From contig NC_135155.1 of assembly GCF_050948215.1 (NCBI RefSeq), forward strand, positions 15,155,001 to 15,219,000: a DNA stretch of 64,000 nucleotides. Direction: 5' to 3'. Source of the stretch: Halictus rubicundus (taxonomy: Eukaryota > Arthropoda > Insecta > Hymenoptera > Halictidae). Position numbers and translations under genes: made by a program. The notes under the pieces were generated by a model that saw only the letters and a program-made list of their open reading frames with translations, made no database searches and was not told the DNA's origin. Positions 1 to 11,514 of this stretch are shown here, piece after piece; the stretch's first letter is position 1, and the number at the start of each line of letters is the position of its first letter.

Positions 1-641
1 TTGCTTTTCGTAATTCTCTTGGCTGATTGGGATCCGCGTTTCTGCTAATAGCCACGGGAAACGGCATTCTTATCCAGGATTTCGTGCTTTCCCGATTTTA
101 GCCGGGCGCGCGCAATTCACCGTGGAATCCGTTTTCGAACGGTCGATTCCGCTAATACGTTTGCGAATTCATGAGCACGAACGCTATATTTTTACCACCG
201 TCGGTTGCGCACGATATCTAAAATCGGCTGAAAATCGTCGACAATTTAGGTGACTTCCGGTGTCTGCGAGTAGGGGTTCGGTGTTTACACAAAGTACAGT
301 TGGAAAATCTCTTTTACATTATTCCCGTTGCGCCGTATTGCATATTACATTAATTACTAGGTCAATGGGGGCCTTTGTGCAAAATAACGTTTGCACCATT
401 TGCGAGAAACAGGAGCGGAGTAGAATTTTCTCTCTTTGTTTAGTAAATTGTTTACAGAACGTTGTTCATCGCAACAAAATTAATTTTTTCATGGCTTTAA
501 TGATTCGATCACTCGCTATAGAAGTTGCGTTGTAATTTTCATAAGGCAGCGCCTACCATAATATTTCATACACGAACCAATACGTTTCCCCATTTACCAC
601 AGAAAGATGTTAAAATTATGAATACTGCAAAAATGTTTCGA
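1..641. other. Unannotated stretch (probably intron or intergenic)
   Basis: Mixed-composition DNA. Two short open frames (260-535 and 525-824, +) have no recognisable protein character or splice context. I see no repeat or RNA gene. Confidence 0.4.
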
Positions 642-877
642 GTACTGTCAGTGCGTCACAAGAAGTCTCGCGGGACGGCACAAGGTCACAGCGGGCACTC
701 GCTCGCTCCGCCTATCCCCACCGTTGACGCTCCAGTAGGCCAATGCTTAGGCTTTGACGTCACACGCTGCATAGTATGTGCCACCGCTTTAGCCAATAGA
801 GAAGCTAGAGGCGTGCCACTCTGACCAATCAGTCCCGCATTCCTTTCACGAGACTTCTTGTGCGGCGCACACAGTAC
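642..877. mobile_element. MITE-like element with inverted ends CACAAGAAGTCTCG
   Basis: The left end GTACTGTCAGTGCG-T-CACAAGAAGTCTCG (642-671) is matched in reverse by CGAGACTTCTTGTGCGGCGCACACAGTAC at the right (849-877). The inner 200 bp is GC-rich and holds three CCAAT/ATTGG-type boxes (about 738, 792 and 826). No target duplication could be fixed, so the superfamily is unknown. Confidence 0.55.
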
Positions 878-1954
878 ACGTTGAATCGATGTCTTCATTG
901 GTGCAAACATAAATTACAAAAATTGTAAAAAATTCCTGATTTACTATAAAAATGTGTCACTATTTCCTCGCGGAGCTTTCGTTCATCCCTTTTTAATCAT
1001 CGTGGGGCCACATTTTCCGCAAGCACGTGGTACAAGAGGCGCCATCCGCGAACATCCTCGCAATTCCAGATTTCTAGCGGACCGCAGGGAGCGTTCCGAC
1101 AGATCCATGAAGTGATCCAGCGCCCCTCGATCCGAGAGGGACCCCTCAATTTGGCAGTCGGCCGAAACTCGCGGATTCCAAATTCGTCGGCAAGTAGCCC
1201 GCGCAACTACGCGTATTTTCGGTCCGCCCGGCTAATAATGACTCGTTCGAGGAACTATCGGCCGCCTTCTGGAACTCATAACTATATATTTGATCCGGGC
1301 CAGATAAACATTGCTCTCGAAAATAGTAACCCGGCGCGGTGGTGCTCGCGCCGTTAAGCCTCGCGATACGTCTTCCTAAGGTCTCCAGGTCGTCTATTTC
1401 CTTTTTTCCCGCCGGTTTTTCCGTTCGTTTTTTCTGTGACTGACGTACGGGACGGATCGGTTGAAGAGACCGAGAGAGTAAAGGGAGAAAGAGAGGAGAG
1501 AGCTATGGGATGTTCGCGAGAAGCAGCAGACGCGCGCTCATGCGCTCGAGATCTCTCATCTGCTCGTTCGATCTCGCGTGCGTTTCTTTCCACGGCCAGA
1601 GATAGCTCGCCTCTAAAGATAGGCCGGTTGTTCTACACGCGTTTCGTATTATGCCGCCATTATCGATAAACCGACGGCTGGATATTTTTGGACTCTGAAA
1701 GCCTCTTCTTCTCCTCCTGCTGCTGTGTTGCGTCCAGCCGATTCGATAGTGCTCACTTCAGTTTGCAAACTTTCGGGTCCGGAAGTCAAATTGGAAACGT
1801 TAGAAACGTGTCCCTTCGAGGAATCGACTCGAGCTCGACAAAGTAAGAGCGAAAATTGTCGAGATTCGACGCTTCGAAAGTATCTTGCAAATCTCAAATT
1901 TGGTAATGTTTGTGCTACCCTTTCGAACATGGTACCGATGGATAGCTGAGCTTC
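878..1954. other. Unannotated stretch with a GA-rich patch
   Basis: A purine-rich GAGA-type patch lies at about 1455-1505. Several short overlapping open frames on both strands show no known domain. No repeat family was recognised. Confidence 0.4.
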
Positions 1955-2107
1955 TTCCGATTAAAATGAGTCCAAACACGACGTAAATCGGGTCACTTTT
2001 ACGGACTTCGTATAATACTAATCACGCGTATGTCCTTAATTATGTTACTCACATTGTCCGTAAAACTAGTCCGATTCACGTCGTGTTTGGACTCGTTTTA
2101 ATCGGAA
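1955..2107. mobile_element. Near-palindromic MITE, 153 bp
   Basis: It starts TTCCGATTAAAATGAGTCCA and ends with the inverse (TGGACTCGTTTTAATCGGAA). The match continues inwards through AAACACGACGT-AATCGG and on to a TTTACGGA motif, giving imperfect arms of roughly 50 bp around a short centre. No coding capacity and no clear target duplication. Confidence 0.7.
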
Positions 2108-3284
2108 AAATCTGAACAATCCACTGGTACTACTTTTGGGGAGGTAAGACAAAAATCACTGAATTCGAAATTTTATTTGTGTCTCTTCAACTATGGTAGT
2201 TTTATTCTCTTTTCTTGTTTACGGAAATTAGACTCCTCGCGGGATTCGACGGGGGCAGGGCGGGAATGGCACGTGCAAATCGAAGTGCAACAGATTTACC
2301 AAATTCGAGCGAGTACTACTGTACACGAAAATTCGCGTGGGACGGTGATAACGCTGGAAATAGACTGCGGAAATGATTTGACGTGGTCGCGCGATGCGTA
2401 GGTAGCGATTTTATGCGAAAATCATCGGCGAGATCGTCTTTTTTGCGAAAATAGACTATTGTGGCACTTTGCTGTTGACTGACCTTTGGAAACTGATCTT
2501 CACGATTGACTTCATTTCAGACAATTTTTATTCTGCGGGTCAATCCGCAGAGCTACTAAATATTTTGCGATCGTAGGAACAATTGCACGTTGACTAACGA
2601 ATATTTTTCCATTTATGGACCACTACAACGGTATGGAAAAACGATCCCGCATTGAACAAGAATTTTTATAATTCCAACCACAGATGATTAAAAAATATTT
2701 TTCCATCGTCGCCCGTGCAGGTGAAATTTCCGGCTCGCGTTCAATTGCAACTCGCGAAAATCGCTCGCTCCAGCGTCGAACATCAATCGCGGAACGCGGC
2801 TCGCGTAGTGTGCGATAATCTTGTCCTCGATGCGCCGTTTAACCATGGCTCTGGTCTCTCCTCTTCGGCGCAAAAACAGGCCGTGGTTCGCGTGCAATCG
2901 CGCGACTGCAAATAACTCGGCTTCTGGCCGACGTGGATGCTCGAAGTTGTAAACATGCTTCTCGATTCGAACGGGAACCTCCTCTCTCGCTGAGGCTCTT
3001 CTTCGCTGTGGCCCACGGAAATCTTTCATTCGAGCCTCTCCAATGGGAAACCTTCATTTCGACCATCCGCATCTTCACATATCTTTAGCCGTTCAAATAA
3101 ATCTTCCCCGAGGTCCTACATGACTGTTTATTCCACGCTTTCGGGATATTGCAAAAATTTTTTATCCACGCCGTTCTTAATCTGACGACTCGGCTCGAAA
3201 CTTATTCGGAACGTGTCCGGTCGATGTACGAGATTGCGTTTTCCCGAATCATGGTATCGAATCATCTTTCGAGCCTTATCGGAC
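2108..3284. other. Unannotated stretch
   Basis: I see no repeat, RNA gene or credible exon. Overlapping short open frames at 2688-3078 on both strands look like chance readings of GC-rich DNA. Confidence 0.4.
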
Positions 3285-3360
3285 GATCACGAGATACAGG
3301 AGCTAAGTAAACATTAATAATTTTAATCCACAGCATAAAATCCATAGTCCAATTATAACT
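3285..3360. mobile_element. Truncated copy of the TAGACTGCGGATTT family
   Basis: It shares GATACAGGAGCTAA-TA-ACATT with the copy at 7901 and ends with the family terminus (GCATAAAATCCATAGTCCAATTATAA). The left terminus is missing. Confidence 0.45.
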
Positions 3361-3881
3361 GTATGATTTCAATAGTACAGAAAATCACACTTGAACGTGG
3401 CAATGTTTATTCGATGCGAAGAAATTTATGTTTCTTACGGCTGGCACTAATAATTTTTTAAAAACTGTTTGAAATACGAGAGGCAGTATTCGTTAAGATA
3501 TTTTCTATTATTATGCAGTGCAATCCTGATTAGGCAAGCACGGTCGACAACAAATAGACTGTTTATTGCTCCACCGTTCGGATTTTTAGGAAATCGTTCA
3601 CGAACGCGAGAATTTGCATAAAACAGGTCTAACAATAAGAAACGGGTTTAGCAGGAAAGAGCCCGCGGACGCGAGTGACACTGCGCTAAATTCGTGATTT
3701 ACAAGTGGAGCGGAAGTGGCTATCGCACAAAGCCGTGCGCGCGAACCTAATGCACTCGTGTACGAATTTTATTGTCGCGTGGTTGCGCAAACAAGTAGCC
3801 AGCGGCTGGAAAATAGAACGATGCGTGTAGATTGTAAACTCGGTGCGCGCGCGGTATCGCCGATAGCTGGAATAATATTGA

Positions 3882-3884
<3 letters not shown>

Positions 3885-3939
<55 letters not shown>
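3885..3939 (+). repeat. (GA)n microsatellite, 55 nt
   Basis: Uninterrupted GA dinucleotides. The surrounding 3361-4173 contains nothing else that I can name. Confidence 0.95.
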
Positions 3940-3941
<2 letters not shown>

Positions 3942-4173
3942 TTCCAGAGTTGTTCACATGTTCGCAGACATCACGTTCAATATCATAATAAAATTGTAGC
4001 GCTCGGGAAAATTTGAATTTCCCGGTTGAAATTGAAAATCGCGTGAATTGAAAGTTCTGGTCTGAAGCTAAAAACTGAGTGGCTCGAAAATTATGGGAAA
4101 CTGAAAATTACAAATAATTTCGCGAGTCTAAAAAATTACGAAGATTAAAATTTTCAAAGGTTCCTACATGGAA

Positions 4174-4546
4174 TTAAGGGCCCGGGATAGTCACGTGACT
4201 TTTCAATTAATGTAGCTCAATTTGTAGCTGGAGATATTTTCTAGTGCGCGCTGCTTTCGATTTCACCCAGAAAACTCATCCAATGGCAGAAAAATGCTTC
4301 GATTCCACGGCACGCACATCGTCAATTTTTGGCCTACTTCTAACGCTTATACTACCAAATATCTGCATAATCTCGGCAGCTGCTGACCAGCGCGCACCAG
4401 ATTGGACCTTCCTCTTTCGAACGAGCCCTTTACCAGCGACAAAATATTCTTATTTAAGGACGAAAACTTGAGGCACGTGAAACCATTTTTTGTCGGTAAT
4501 GTAGTCGCTCTACCTTATCGCGAATCTACGAAGACCGGGCCCTTAA
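4174..4546. mobile_element. Possible TTAA-type element with ends GGGCCCGG
   Basis: TTAAGGGCCCGG at 4174 is mirrored by CCGGGCCCTTAA ending at 4546, and TTAA sits at both edges as in piggyBac-type insertions. The inverted match is short (12 bp), so this is tentative. Confidence 0.35.
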
Positions 4547-5289
4547 GACTCGACCCCCCACTCTATCTTCCCCTTCTACGACGCTGTTCCCCCACGCTTC
4601 CGCCGCGGCCCGGTCACGTGACGCGTTTCGTCTCTGTCGTGCGCGTGTCACAGTGTCACGTGACTGACCCGGTACAGGCAGAGAGGGGGTAACTTCTGCC
4701 CCCTCAATTCGAGTCGATTCCCCTGATCTGGCGACTCTGGGTTCGAGCTCTGAAACGCTTCGTTTTCTGCGGTCTGAAGATAACCGCGACCACCTTCTGA
4801 TTCATATTTATAAATACCGTGTTGCGATTCGCCGCGATGCCGCTTTAATGAAACGGGATTCGCTCGGACTTTCATTCACACGCAAACGGTATTGATGTTT
4901 ACATCGCATGAACGAAAATTGCCGACGAGTGTGGTAAACAGTATGCAATAGAACAAATTGTCTGTCAAATGCATATCCTCATTCTGGAAGAAGAATATGC
5001 GAGCTTCGAATTGTTCGTTGCGAATGCTGTGTATGTTTAAGCACTTGATTTTTTTCAATTTTTGTTAAATGCACGGATAAAGATGTTGTAGGTAGTCGTC
5101 TAAACGTTTTTTCTTTTCTTCGTGAAACTAATACAATTTTTTCGAAATTGTACTTATACGTCTGGTAAATTAAGCCTTCCAACTTCTAACGTTTTAAAGA
5201 AAGTTTAAAGTTATTTTAAAAAAGTTTCGTTTAGGGTTCAAGAAAATTAAAGTTGAAATATCTCGTAAATTGTTGATTTCTCGACATAC
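4547..5289. other. Stretch with one dispersed segment
   Basis: About 4562-4625 (CACTCTATCTTCCCCTTCTA to CGGTCACGTGACGC) resembles 12095-12165, including the CACGTG-containing tail, so it is probably an old dispersed repeat. The rest is unremarkable AT-rich DNA. Confidence 0.35.
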
Positions 5290-5523
5290 ATGGGTTCATA
5301 CCTTTTTATACAGAATGACGAGTTGCATCGAATGGTGCGCAGAAAAATACATGTTCCTGTTTAAAAAATTGAAGGTGACCTTGAAACTCTTTCCCCTACA
5401 AAGAAACTGTTATCGCCATATTACTCTTTGCATCGAAACACTTTGATTGGTAAAGTTTTGTCATATTTTCCAAAACAGCGGAAACAACGATGTGCTGATA
5501 CGTACTGGACCACCCTGTATAAT
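5290..5523. repeat. Possible transposon end, terminus GGACCACCCTGTATA
   Basis: The segment ends in GGACCACCCTGTATA (about 5508-5522), the same terminus as the hairpin element at 50547-50640 (TACAGGGTGGTCC in reverse). The other end was not found. Confidence 0.3.
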
Positions 5524-6936
5524 ATTCGCACCAAACGATCAGAAATATAGAAAAATGTGTAAAATTGCAACCAGTAGAATTTCTCTGTAAAACAAAATGC
5601 ATCTGGTTGTTGCGCCAAGGTCTTCGGTTGATCATTTTTATTTGTTTGCTCAAACGAACATACAATATTCGCGGACTTATTACGATTACAAATCCCAAAG
5701 GAAAAGAGCGCAATTACGTGCACGCATAGCAAGTTTGTACGCTAATGGAGGACGTCACCGAATCGCAGAAATGCTCGGAAATTTCGAAAGCGACACTCGA
5801 AGTCGTCAACGCGGTGTCCAGGATTGTTCGGTCACGGTTTCGCGATAAACCGCGATAAACACTCGATTATGCCAACGAATTACATCCTCTTAACGATGAG
5901 CGGGACACATAATTGCGGTCTTCCTCGTTCGGCCGGTAAAAAATTAATGCTCTGAACGATGCAAGAGGCTGTGCGCGCGCTGATGTACGTGTGCCTGTGT
6001 GTAAGCGCGCTCGCGAACGATTGTCCAAATTGGTCCAGTTCTTGAATAATTAGGTTACCCGTCGAGCAGCAGGCTAATGCGAAACCCGACGCCGTGTTTG
6101 TCGCGAGTTTCAGAAATACACGGACAAGGTCGGCCGACACGTTATCGCGAGAAGTGCGACGCCGATATTGCATAATGGCCGTCGGATCGGGCCGCGTGCT
6201 TGCGCCGCTTCTTATCTCCCCCGTGTTTTTCATTCGGTTACGATTAATTGGAAATTCTCTACGTTCAACGAGAAAATCGGGAACGCCTCGGGGAGCTTCG
6301 CCGAGGCGTAGGAACTGCCATAACTGTGTCTAAACTCGGCCTAAATAAATGAAACGGAACCATTCAAGGCGTCGCGTACGTTTCAATTGGGAAGATCTGA
6401 CAATTTTTTAAATATTCAGAACTAAGGTTTTCTGGAGAATTAATATACACATCTTATCGTGCGACGTTTAAGTAGTACTCGCTGAAAAATTCAGCCAAAC
6501 AGCTCGCATCAGAAAGACGTGGCAACTATTTTCCCATAGCATTGTCGTAGAGTGCCTTTGAACAGTTGGAAAATAAAGGAAATTCGATAATTTCTTTGTA
6601 TACATAAAAATATTTTTATTTTAAAGATCCGTATCAGGTCGTCGTATTATATGACGGTTCGAATAGTGTTTGCGAAAAATTGGAGTTAAATATCTCAAAC
6701 CGGAAGCACGCGCCAGCCATTTCTGCGACATATATTTTTCGGTGGGGTTTCATCTAACTTGACAGATCTAGTTTTAATTTTACGTAGCTACGTGTGTCGA
6801 ACAATTATGAACTCATTGATTGTAAGCCTGCACTTCAGAATTGCGGAACTCTATGCACATAAATGATTGTTCAATGTACTTCTTTATGTGCTAATCATTG
6901 CTCGATGTACTTCGGAACGCATTGTTAATAAATTGG
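5524..6936. other. Unannotated stretch
   Basis: No credible exon or repeat family. A short GC stem (CGCCTCGG...CCGAGGCG) occurs at about 6285-6310. Open frames here lack domain signatures. Confidence 0.35.
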
Positions 6937-6939
6937 AAA

Positions 6940-7003
6940 AAAGATATTGAAGATCGCTAAGATTGTTCGAAAAGATATTGAAGATCGCTAAGATTATTGA
7001 AGA
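6940..7003 (+). repeat. 31-bp tandem duplication
   Basis: AAGATATTGAAGATCGCTAA recurs at a spacing of 31 bp (6941 and 6972), followed by a partial third copy. Confidence 0.75.
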
Positions 7004-7900
7004 TTGGGTTTAAAATATCCGAAATTCGAAATGGCTTCGATTGAAAAGGATCGAGCATGGATGAACAATTTCTAGAAATTCCTTCGCAAATTTATGAGAA
7101 TCCCTTCAGCTGTTACAGTAGAGTCTCCTCGTTTGAACCGAGGTTCGCAGAAGTCACTTTCGGAAATGGACGGCTCACAGTCGCGAACATAACCACCGGG
7201 GTCTCGCGGACCAGCCAGACGAGATAGAATAGCGTCGGCTGGCTGACAAGCAGGGAGAACGAAACCAGGAGAGACAGAACGAGAGAGAGAAAGAGAGAGA
7301 GAGAGAGACCGGACGCAAAGGGAGACGCATTGTTTACAGTAATGAAGGCGTAAATAAGTGATGAGCCTCGCGACGCATCGATCTCTGCCGGGCCCTGGCT
7401 CCGTTTGATACGGCACTGTTTCCAAGGGGTAGCTACCCCCTGCGCACCAGCCACCCTCGAATAGTGCACAGACGTCGACCAGGTCTTTTCCCGCCTGTTT
7501 TCTCTCTCTCTCTCTCTCTCTCTCCCTGTCTCACTCGGTTTAATAATCTTCCCGCAACGACAACGATTCCGCGGATCATCGACACCCGGCCGTTAATTAA
7601 TAATTAAAATTTCGCCTAATCTGCTACTGCTCCCTCCCTCGTGCTGCGATACCGCGCCGGGAATTAACGAAATCGAGCGTCGATTGTTGAATCGACGCGA
7701 ACGGTGGGGGAGAGACGCTCCGAGAAAATAAAAACAATTTTTAATCGTGCACGTTTGGTGTTTAATCTGACTGCGGATTATCTGTTTCGTTTCATAGTAA
7801 GTGCGTGTATCGAGAACGTTGTACTTTGTTACGGAGCAAGCGGTACGCTAAGTTTTCCGGTTATTTCTTCTGTTCATTTTCCACTGAAGATTTACACATT
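7004..7900. other. Unannotated stretch with GA and CT tracts
   Basis: It contains a GA/GAA tract at about 7279-7308 and a (TC)n tract at about 7500-7525. The two short open frames across the GA tract are low-complexity readings. No exon recognised. Confidence 0.4.
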
Positions 7901-8085
7901 ATAACTGGACTGCGGATTTTTATGCAAAATGAAAACTTTAGTGATCGCACGATACAGGAGCTAAATAGACATTTATATCTTCTAGTGATAATCTTCACGA
8001 GTTGAAAATAATGCAGCAGCATTTTTAAATGTTTTCACGGTTTCGCATTTGATTTACACATAAATGCATAAAATCCGGAGTGTAA
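7901..8085 (+). mobile_element. MITE of the TAGACTGCGGATTT family, full copy
   Basis: It begins ATAACTGGACTGCGGATTTT and ends GCATAAAATCCGGAGTGTAAC, an imperfect inverted terminal repeat. Length is about 185 bp, close to the copies at 22665 and 37987. No coding capacity. Confidence 0.65.
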
Positions 8086-8749
8086 CAACATGTAAGCTTA
8101 CTGGACCGTACACGGGACAGTTTATTAAACAAAATTTACACGGATGGAGTTGACGACTTAGTTGTATAAATAATTCGTCGAAGGGTGAATATAAATATAA
8201 TTATCTGAGTGAATTACATTATTTGTTGGGCTCGGGTATAAATTAGGTTGCACATATAAACACGTTACGTCTGTGTATAATGCGAATATGTATTGTGTAC
8301 GAGAGCTGCACAGGTCTCATGATTTGTGAATATTCTTGTGCCAGGTTTCTCGGCTCTACCGGTCCACACTGTTCTCGGGACAGGGAATATTGACCGCTCA
8401 AGGTTATCCAGTAGCGTCCTCCCCACCACAATACCTCATTGTCCCTCGCTATGTCCCTAGATTCCTCTTTGCTCCGTCTTCATTCCTCCCCACTCATCGT
8501 TGCAACATCCCGCAAAGTATACCGAAGTTTTCCACTCGAGGGTTTGATCAACCCTGTTTTTTCGGGTCTTTTTTTTTATCCATTCACATGTTTATTTATC
8601 CATCGTCATGATGTTGTACTATTTTCTGACCTGGTCGAATCCACATATGTGTTCAAGATGATTTTATATTTCCGAAAATTCGGTGACAATTGTGCATAGA
8701 TTTTCATTGTAGCATAACAAATTCACATTACGCATATACTCGACAATAA
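8086..8749. other. Stretch upstream of the ratchet site
   Basis: No repeat family recognised. Pyrimidine-rich from about 8420 to 8590. Two overlapping short + open frames (8336-8699) have no recognisable domain. Confidence 0.35.
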
Positions 8750-8783
8750 CTAACGAAATTTTTTCTTTTTGTTTCAGGTAAGT
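8750..8783 (+). promoter_or_regulatory. Candidate recursive-splicing (ratchet) site, zero-length exon
   Basis: CTAAC (8750-8754, a good branch-point motif) is followed by AAATTTTTTCTTTTTGTTTCAG ending at 8777. The consensus donor GTAAGT begins directly at 8778. An acceptor with a near-pure pyrimidine tract joined without any exon to a perfect donor is the known form of Drosophila ratchet points, which cut very long introns in steps. It lies on the + strand, the same strand as the exon at 63024. It is the only CAG|GTAAGT I found in the window with a strong pyrimidine tract. Function is inferred. Confidence 0.6.
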
Positions 8784-8874
8784 CTCTATCAATTTTTCCT
8801 CCCCAAAAATCCGTCAGATGATGCACCGATTTCCAGATGCAGGCTCAATGCAACACAGGTATGCACGATTCCAA

Positions 8875-9440
8875 TCGTCTTCTAGATTTTCCACTAGGCT
8901 CCAGAGGCATTTACGCGTGTCTTAAATTTTTTACTAGGCTTTAGACGTATATACGCGTCTTCTCGATTTTTTTATTGGGTTTTAGATGAACATATGCGTC
9001 TTCAAGATTTTTCCCCAGGCTCTAGGTCTATGTATGCCTTTTCGCGATTTTTCCCTAGGCTCTAGGTCCATGCATGCCTCATTTAGATTTTCCACTAGAT
9101 TCTATATATGCATATACGCGCCTCCTCGATTTTTTATTGGTTTTTAGATGAACATATGCGTCTTCTAGATTTTTCCCTAGGCTGCAGGTCCATGTATGCC
9201 TTTTTCGCGATTTTTCCCTAGGCTCTAGGTCCATGTATGCCTCATTTAGATTTTCCACTAGATTCAAGATATAAATATACACGCCTCCTCGATTTTTTAT
9301 TGGATTGCAGATGAGCATATGCGTCTGCTACATTTTTATCTAGACTCTGGGTCCATGTTGGGTCTCTTCTAGATTTTCCACTAGGCTCCAGACACACGTG
9401 TACGTCCTGTAGATTTTCCACTTGGTTCCATACGTATATA
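8875..9440. repeat. Tandem array, ~54-bp units in a ~162-bp higher-order repeat
   Basis: A core of the type GATTTTTCCCTAGGCTCTAG plus TCCATGTATGCC recurs about ten times. The marker AGATGAACATATGCG appears at 8984, 9146 and (as AGATGAGCATATGCG) 9309, giving spacings of 162 and 163 bp, so three units form a higher-order period. Because 54 is a multiple of 3, the - strand stays open over 9079-9318. This is periodicity, not evidence of a gene. Confidence 0.85.
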
Positions 9441-9627
9441 CAGTAACTTCTCTATATACGTCGCAAAGACGTGGATGATAAACGTCGCGGAATCATCCCC
9501 ACTATCGCAGTGTATACTCCGTGAAGGTCCACGAAGCTCGAGAGGCCTCGGACGCCGATGAGTGTAAACACAACGCGGCTCAGGCATGTCTCTTGAGTGT
9601 TGTTGACATATATCGAGAATTCACTGT
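9441..9627 (+). mobile_element. Pogo/Tc1-mariner-type MITE, copy 1
   Basis: Ends are CAGTAACTTCTCTATATACG and, inverted, CAGTGAATTCTCGATATATG. TA flanks both sides (9439-9440 and 9628-9629). The core contains GATGATAAACGTCGCGGAAT, shared with the other copies. It is 187 bp and non-coding. TA duplication and CAGTG ends fit the Tc1/mariner/pogo group. Confidence 0.85.
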
Positions 9628-10018
9628 ACACGTCCTCCAGGTTTTCGCCTAGGCTCCGTGTCGCCATATGACGCATACATACGTCTGCGTTCTTCCCACC
9701 ACGTTCGCCTAGCACTCGCACCAGATTCGGCGCGAAGTGACCCATCGCGACGGGTGAATTCAGTCCGTTGCACCGCGTTGCACCGCGTTGCATCGCAGAA
9801 TCTCGGCGCGTGTTGTCGATACGAGAAGCCGGTGCAGCAGCGTGGAGACGAGCGCGATACGGCCGTGCTACGGGGCGGCTGCACGGTGAATAATTCAGGG
9901 ACGCAATTAAAAGGAACGAGGCGCGCTCCTACGACATTAACGTTCGTTAATAAACCACGAATGGATGAGCGAAGAAGCGAGAAGTGGTTAGCGCCGGAAG
10001 AGGCGGTATCGCTAGGCC

Positions 10019-10051
<33 letters not shown>

Positions 10052-10096
10052 TGCCGGCGTTTTCAATTAAAATGCCGACATCGCCGCATTGCAGCA

Positions 10097-10130
<34 letters not shown>

Positions 10131-10696
10131 ACGTCGACGTCGGGCGACGCGCGTTATGTGCACAACGCTCTCTCCTCTGGCCCGTGTTCGCCTAACGGCG
10201 GCCGGCACACGTTTATCCGCTTTCCCCGTCTTCATCGCCGCGTCCTTTTGTCCGGCGCCACCCTTTGCCACCACCCCCCACCCCCACCCCTTCCTCCGTC
10301 GCCCAACGCAACCCCCAACCGGCCTCTGTTCCTCCGCTTTTTACTGCCATACTCGAATATCGTCCGGAGAAGCAGGCGATAGCGGTCACTCATGCTATAA
10401 TTGTCGGGAAGTCGAAATGAAAGATTACCAAGTGGTTATTAACATGTTGACCACCGTGTCGGTCGCGTATAGGCGACACAATCATCTTCGTCTGTCTTCA
10501 AAGATTAATTATTCTCGTAATACAGTTGCTCAAACCGAAATTCAATCGCTGCGATACGTAGAGTGCGGATTTTTATGGAAAATATAAATTGTCCGCATTA
10601 ATTGCTAAATACTGGAGCCATTTAGGAACTCCTTTCTTTCTTCTCGATAGCTATTTTTCCCATCGATGCTTTAAACATTTGAGGTTCCAACAATTA
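9628..10696. repeat. Low-complexity GC-rich block: GA tract, CGGCGT array, C-runs
   Basis: It contains (GA)n at about 10020-10051, a hexamer array CGGCGT/CGACGT at about 10097-10141 and C-runs at 10255-10325. The long open frames over it (309 codons on +, 217 on -) read these repeats as polyR/ERER/SLSL and are not treated as genes. A possible relic of the GCGGATTTTTATG family lies near 10563. Confidence 0.6.
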
Positions 10697-10882
10697 CAGT
10701 GATTTCTCGATATATGTCAGCAACACGGGTCTTGCCAGCGACATATATCGTCCAGGAGACATACTCCAAGCCGTGTTATGTTTACACTCCTCGGCGTCCC
10801 CCACGTGGTATCCCCCCGGTAGTGGGGATAATTCCACGACGTTTATCATCCAGGCCTTGGCGACATATATAGAGAATACATG
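10697..10882 (-). mobile_element. Pogo/Tc1-mariner-type MITE, copy 2
   Basis: It starts CAGTGATTTCTCGATATATG after TA (10695-10696) and ends with the decayed terminus GAGAATACATG followed by TA. The core is inverted relative to copy 1 (ACGTTTATCATCCAGGCCTT). Confidence 0.8.
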
Positions 10883-11514
10883 TATAGACTTCAATACGTA
10901 TTCCAGAATTTTTTTAGATTTTTTGAAAACCCAGAACAGTCGACAGTCGTCAACATAAACGATATATGCAGACAGCGTTAACAAAAATACGGTTGTAGAT
11001 TGGGGGTTAATTACTTCCAACGATCCAAATTATCTGACACATTACGCAGTCAGGAATCATTGTAAGGAAAAGGTCCTCGCGTCCTTCCGCAGCAAGGTGT
11101 TCAGAAGGAGTTGCTCATCGAGCATCGATCGCGAGCGTAATCGAGTCTCTCTCTCTCTCGAAGAAGAAGAAGAAGAAGTATCCTTGAAGACGTAGGGCTA
11201 ACCGGTCCGGCCGGCGCGTTATCAAAGCTAATCCAATTTTCCGTGGAGTCGGTTCCCGATATTAAGCCGCGTTCGCAGCGCGCCGCTGGAAAATCAAACG
11301 GGTTTATATACGCGTCGCGATCGATCGCGACTTGCAGGCGGCTCTCGCGAACGGCTTTCATTCGTCGAGCATGTCGAACCGATGGCTGCCAGTTTCCGAA
11401 ACCCGGTGCTCAGTCTTGCGACGAAATTTGGACCTTAGCATTAGGTCCTTTTCAATTGGAAATATTACAATTTGCGAATGACCTCTTTAGTGCAGCATAT
11501 TCCCCAAATGGCCC
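10883..11514. other. Unannotated stretch
   Basis: A CT tract followed by (GAA)n occurs at about 11143-11177. Otherwise no repeat or exon recognised. Confidence 0.35.

Noticed and set aside
5597..5848. 83-codon + frame as a transposase piece
   Set aside because: No transposase motif that I can identify; only the ACCACCCTGTAT terminus nearby suggests a mobile origin.
9658..10587. 309-codon + frame (and 217-codon - frame) as a gene
   Set aside because: The length comes from a GA tract, a CGGCGT hexamer array and C-runs read in frame; both strands are open over the same bases and no domain is present.
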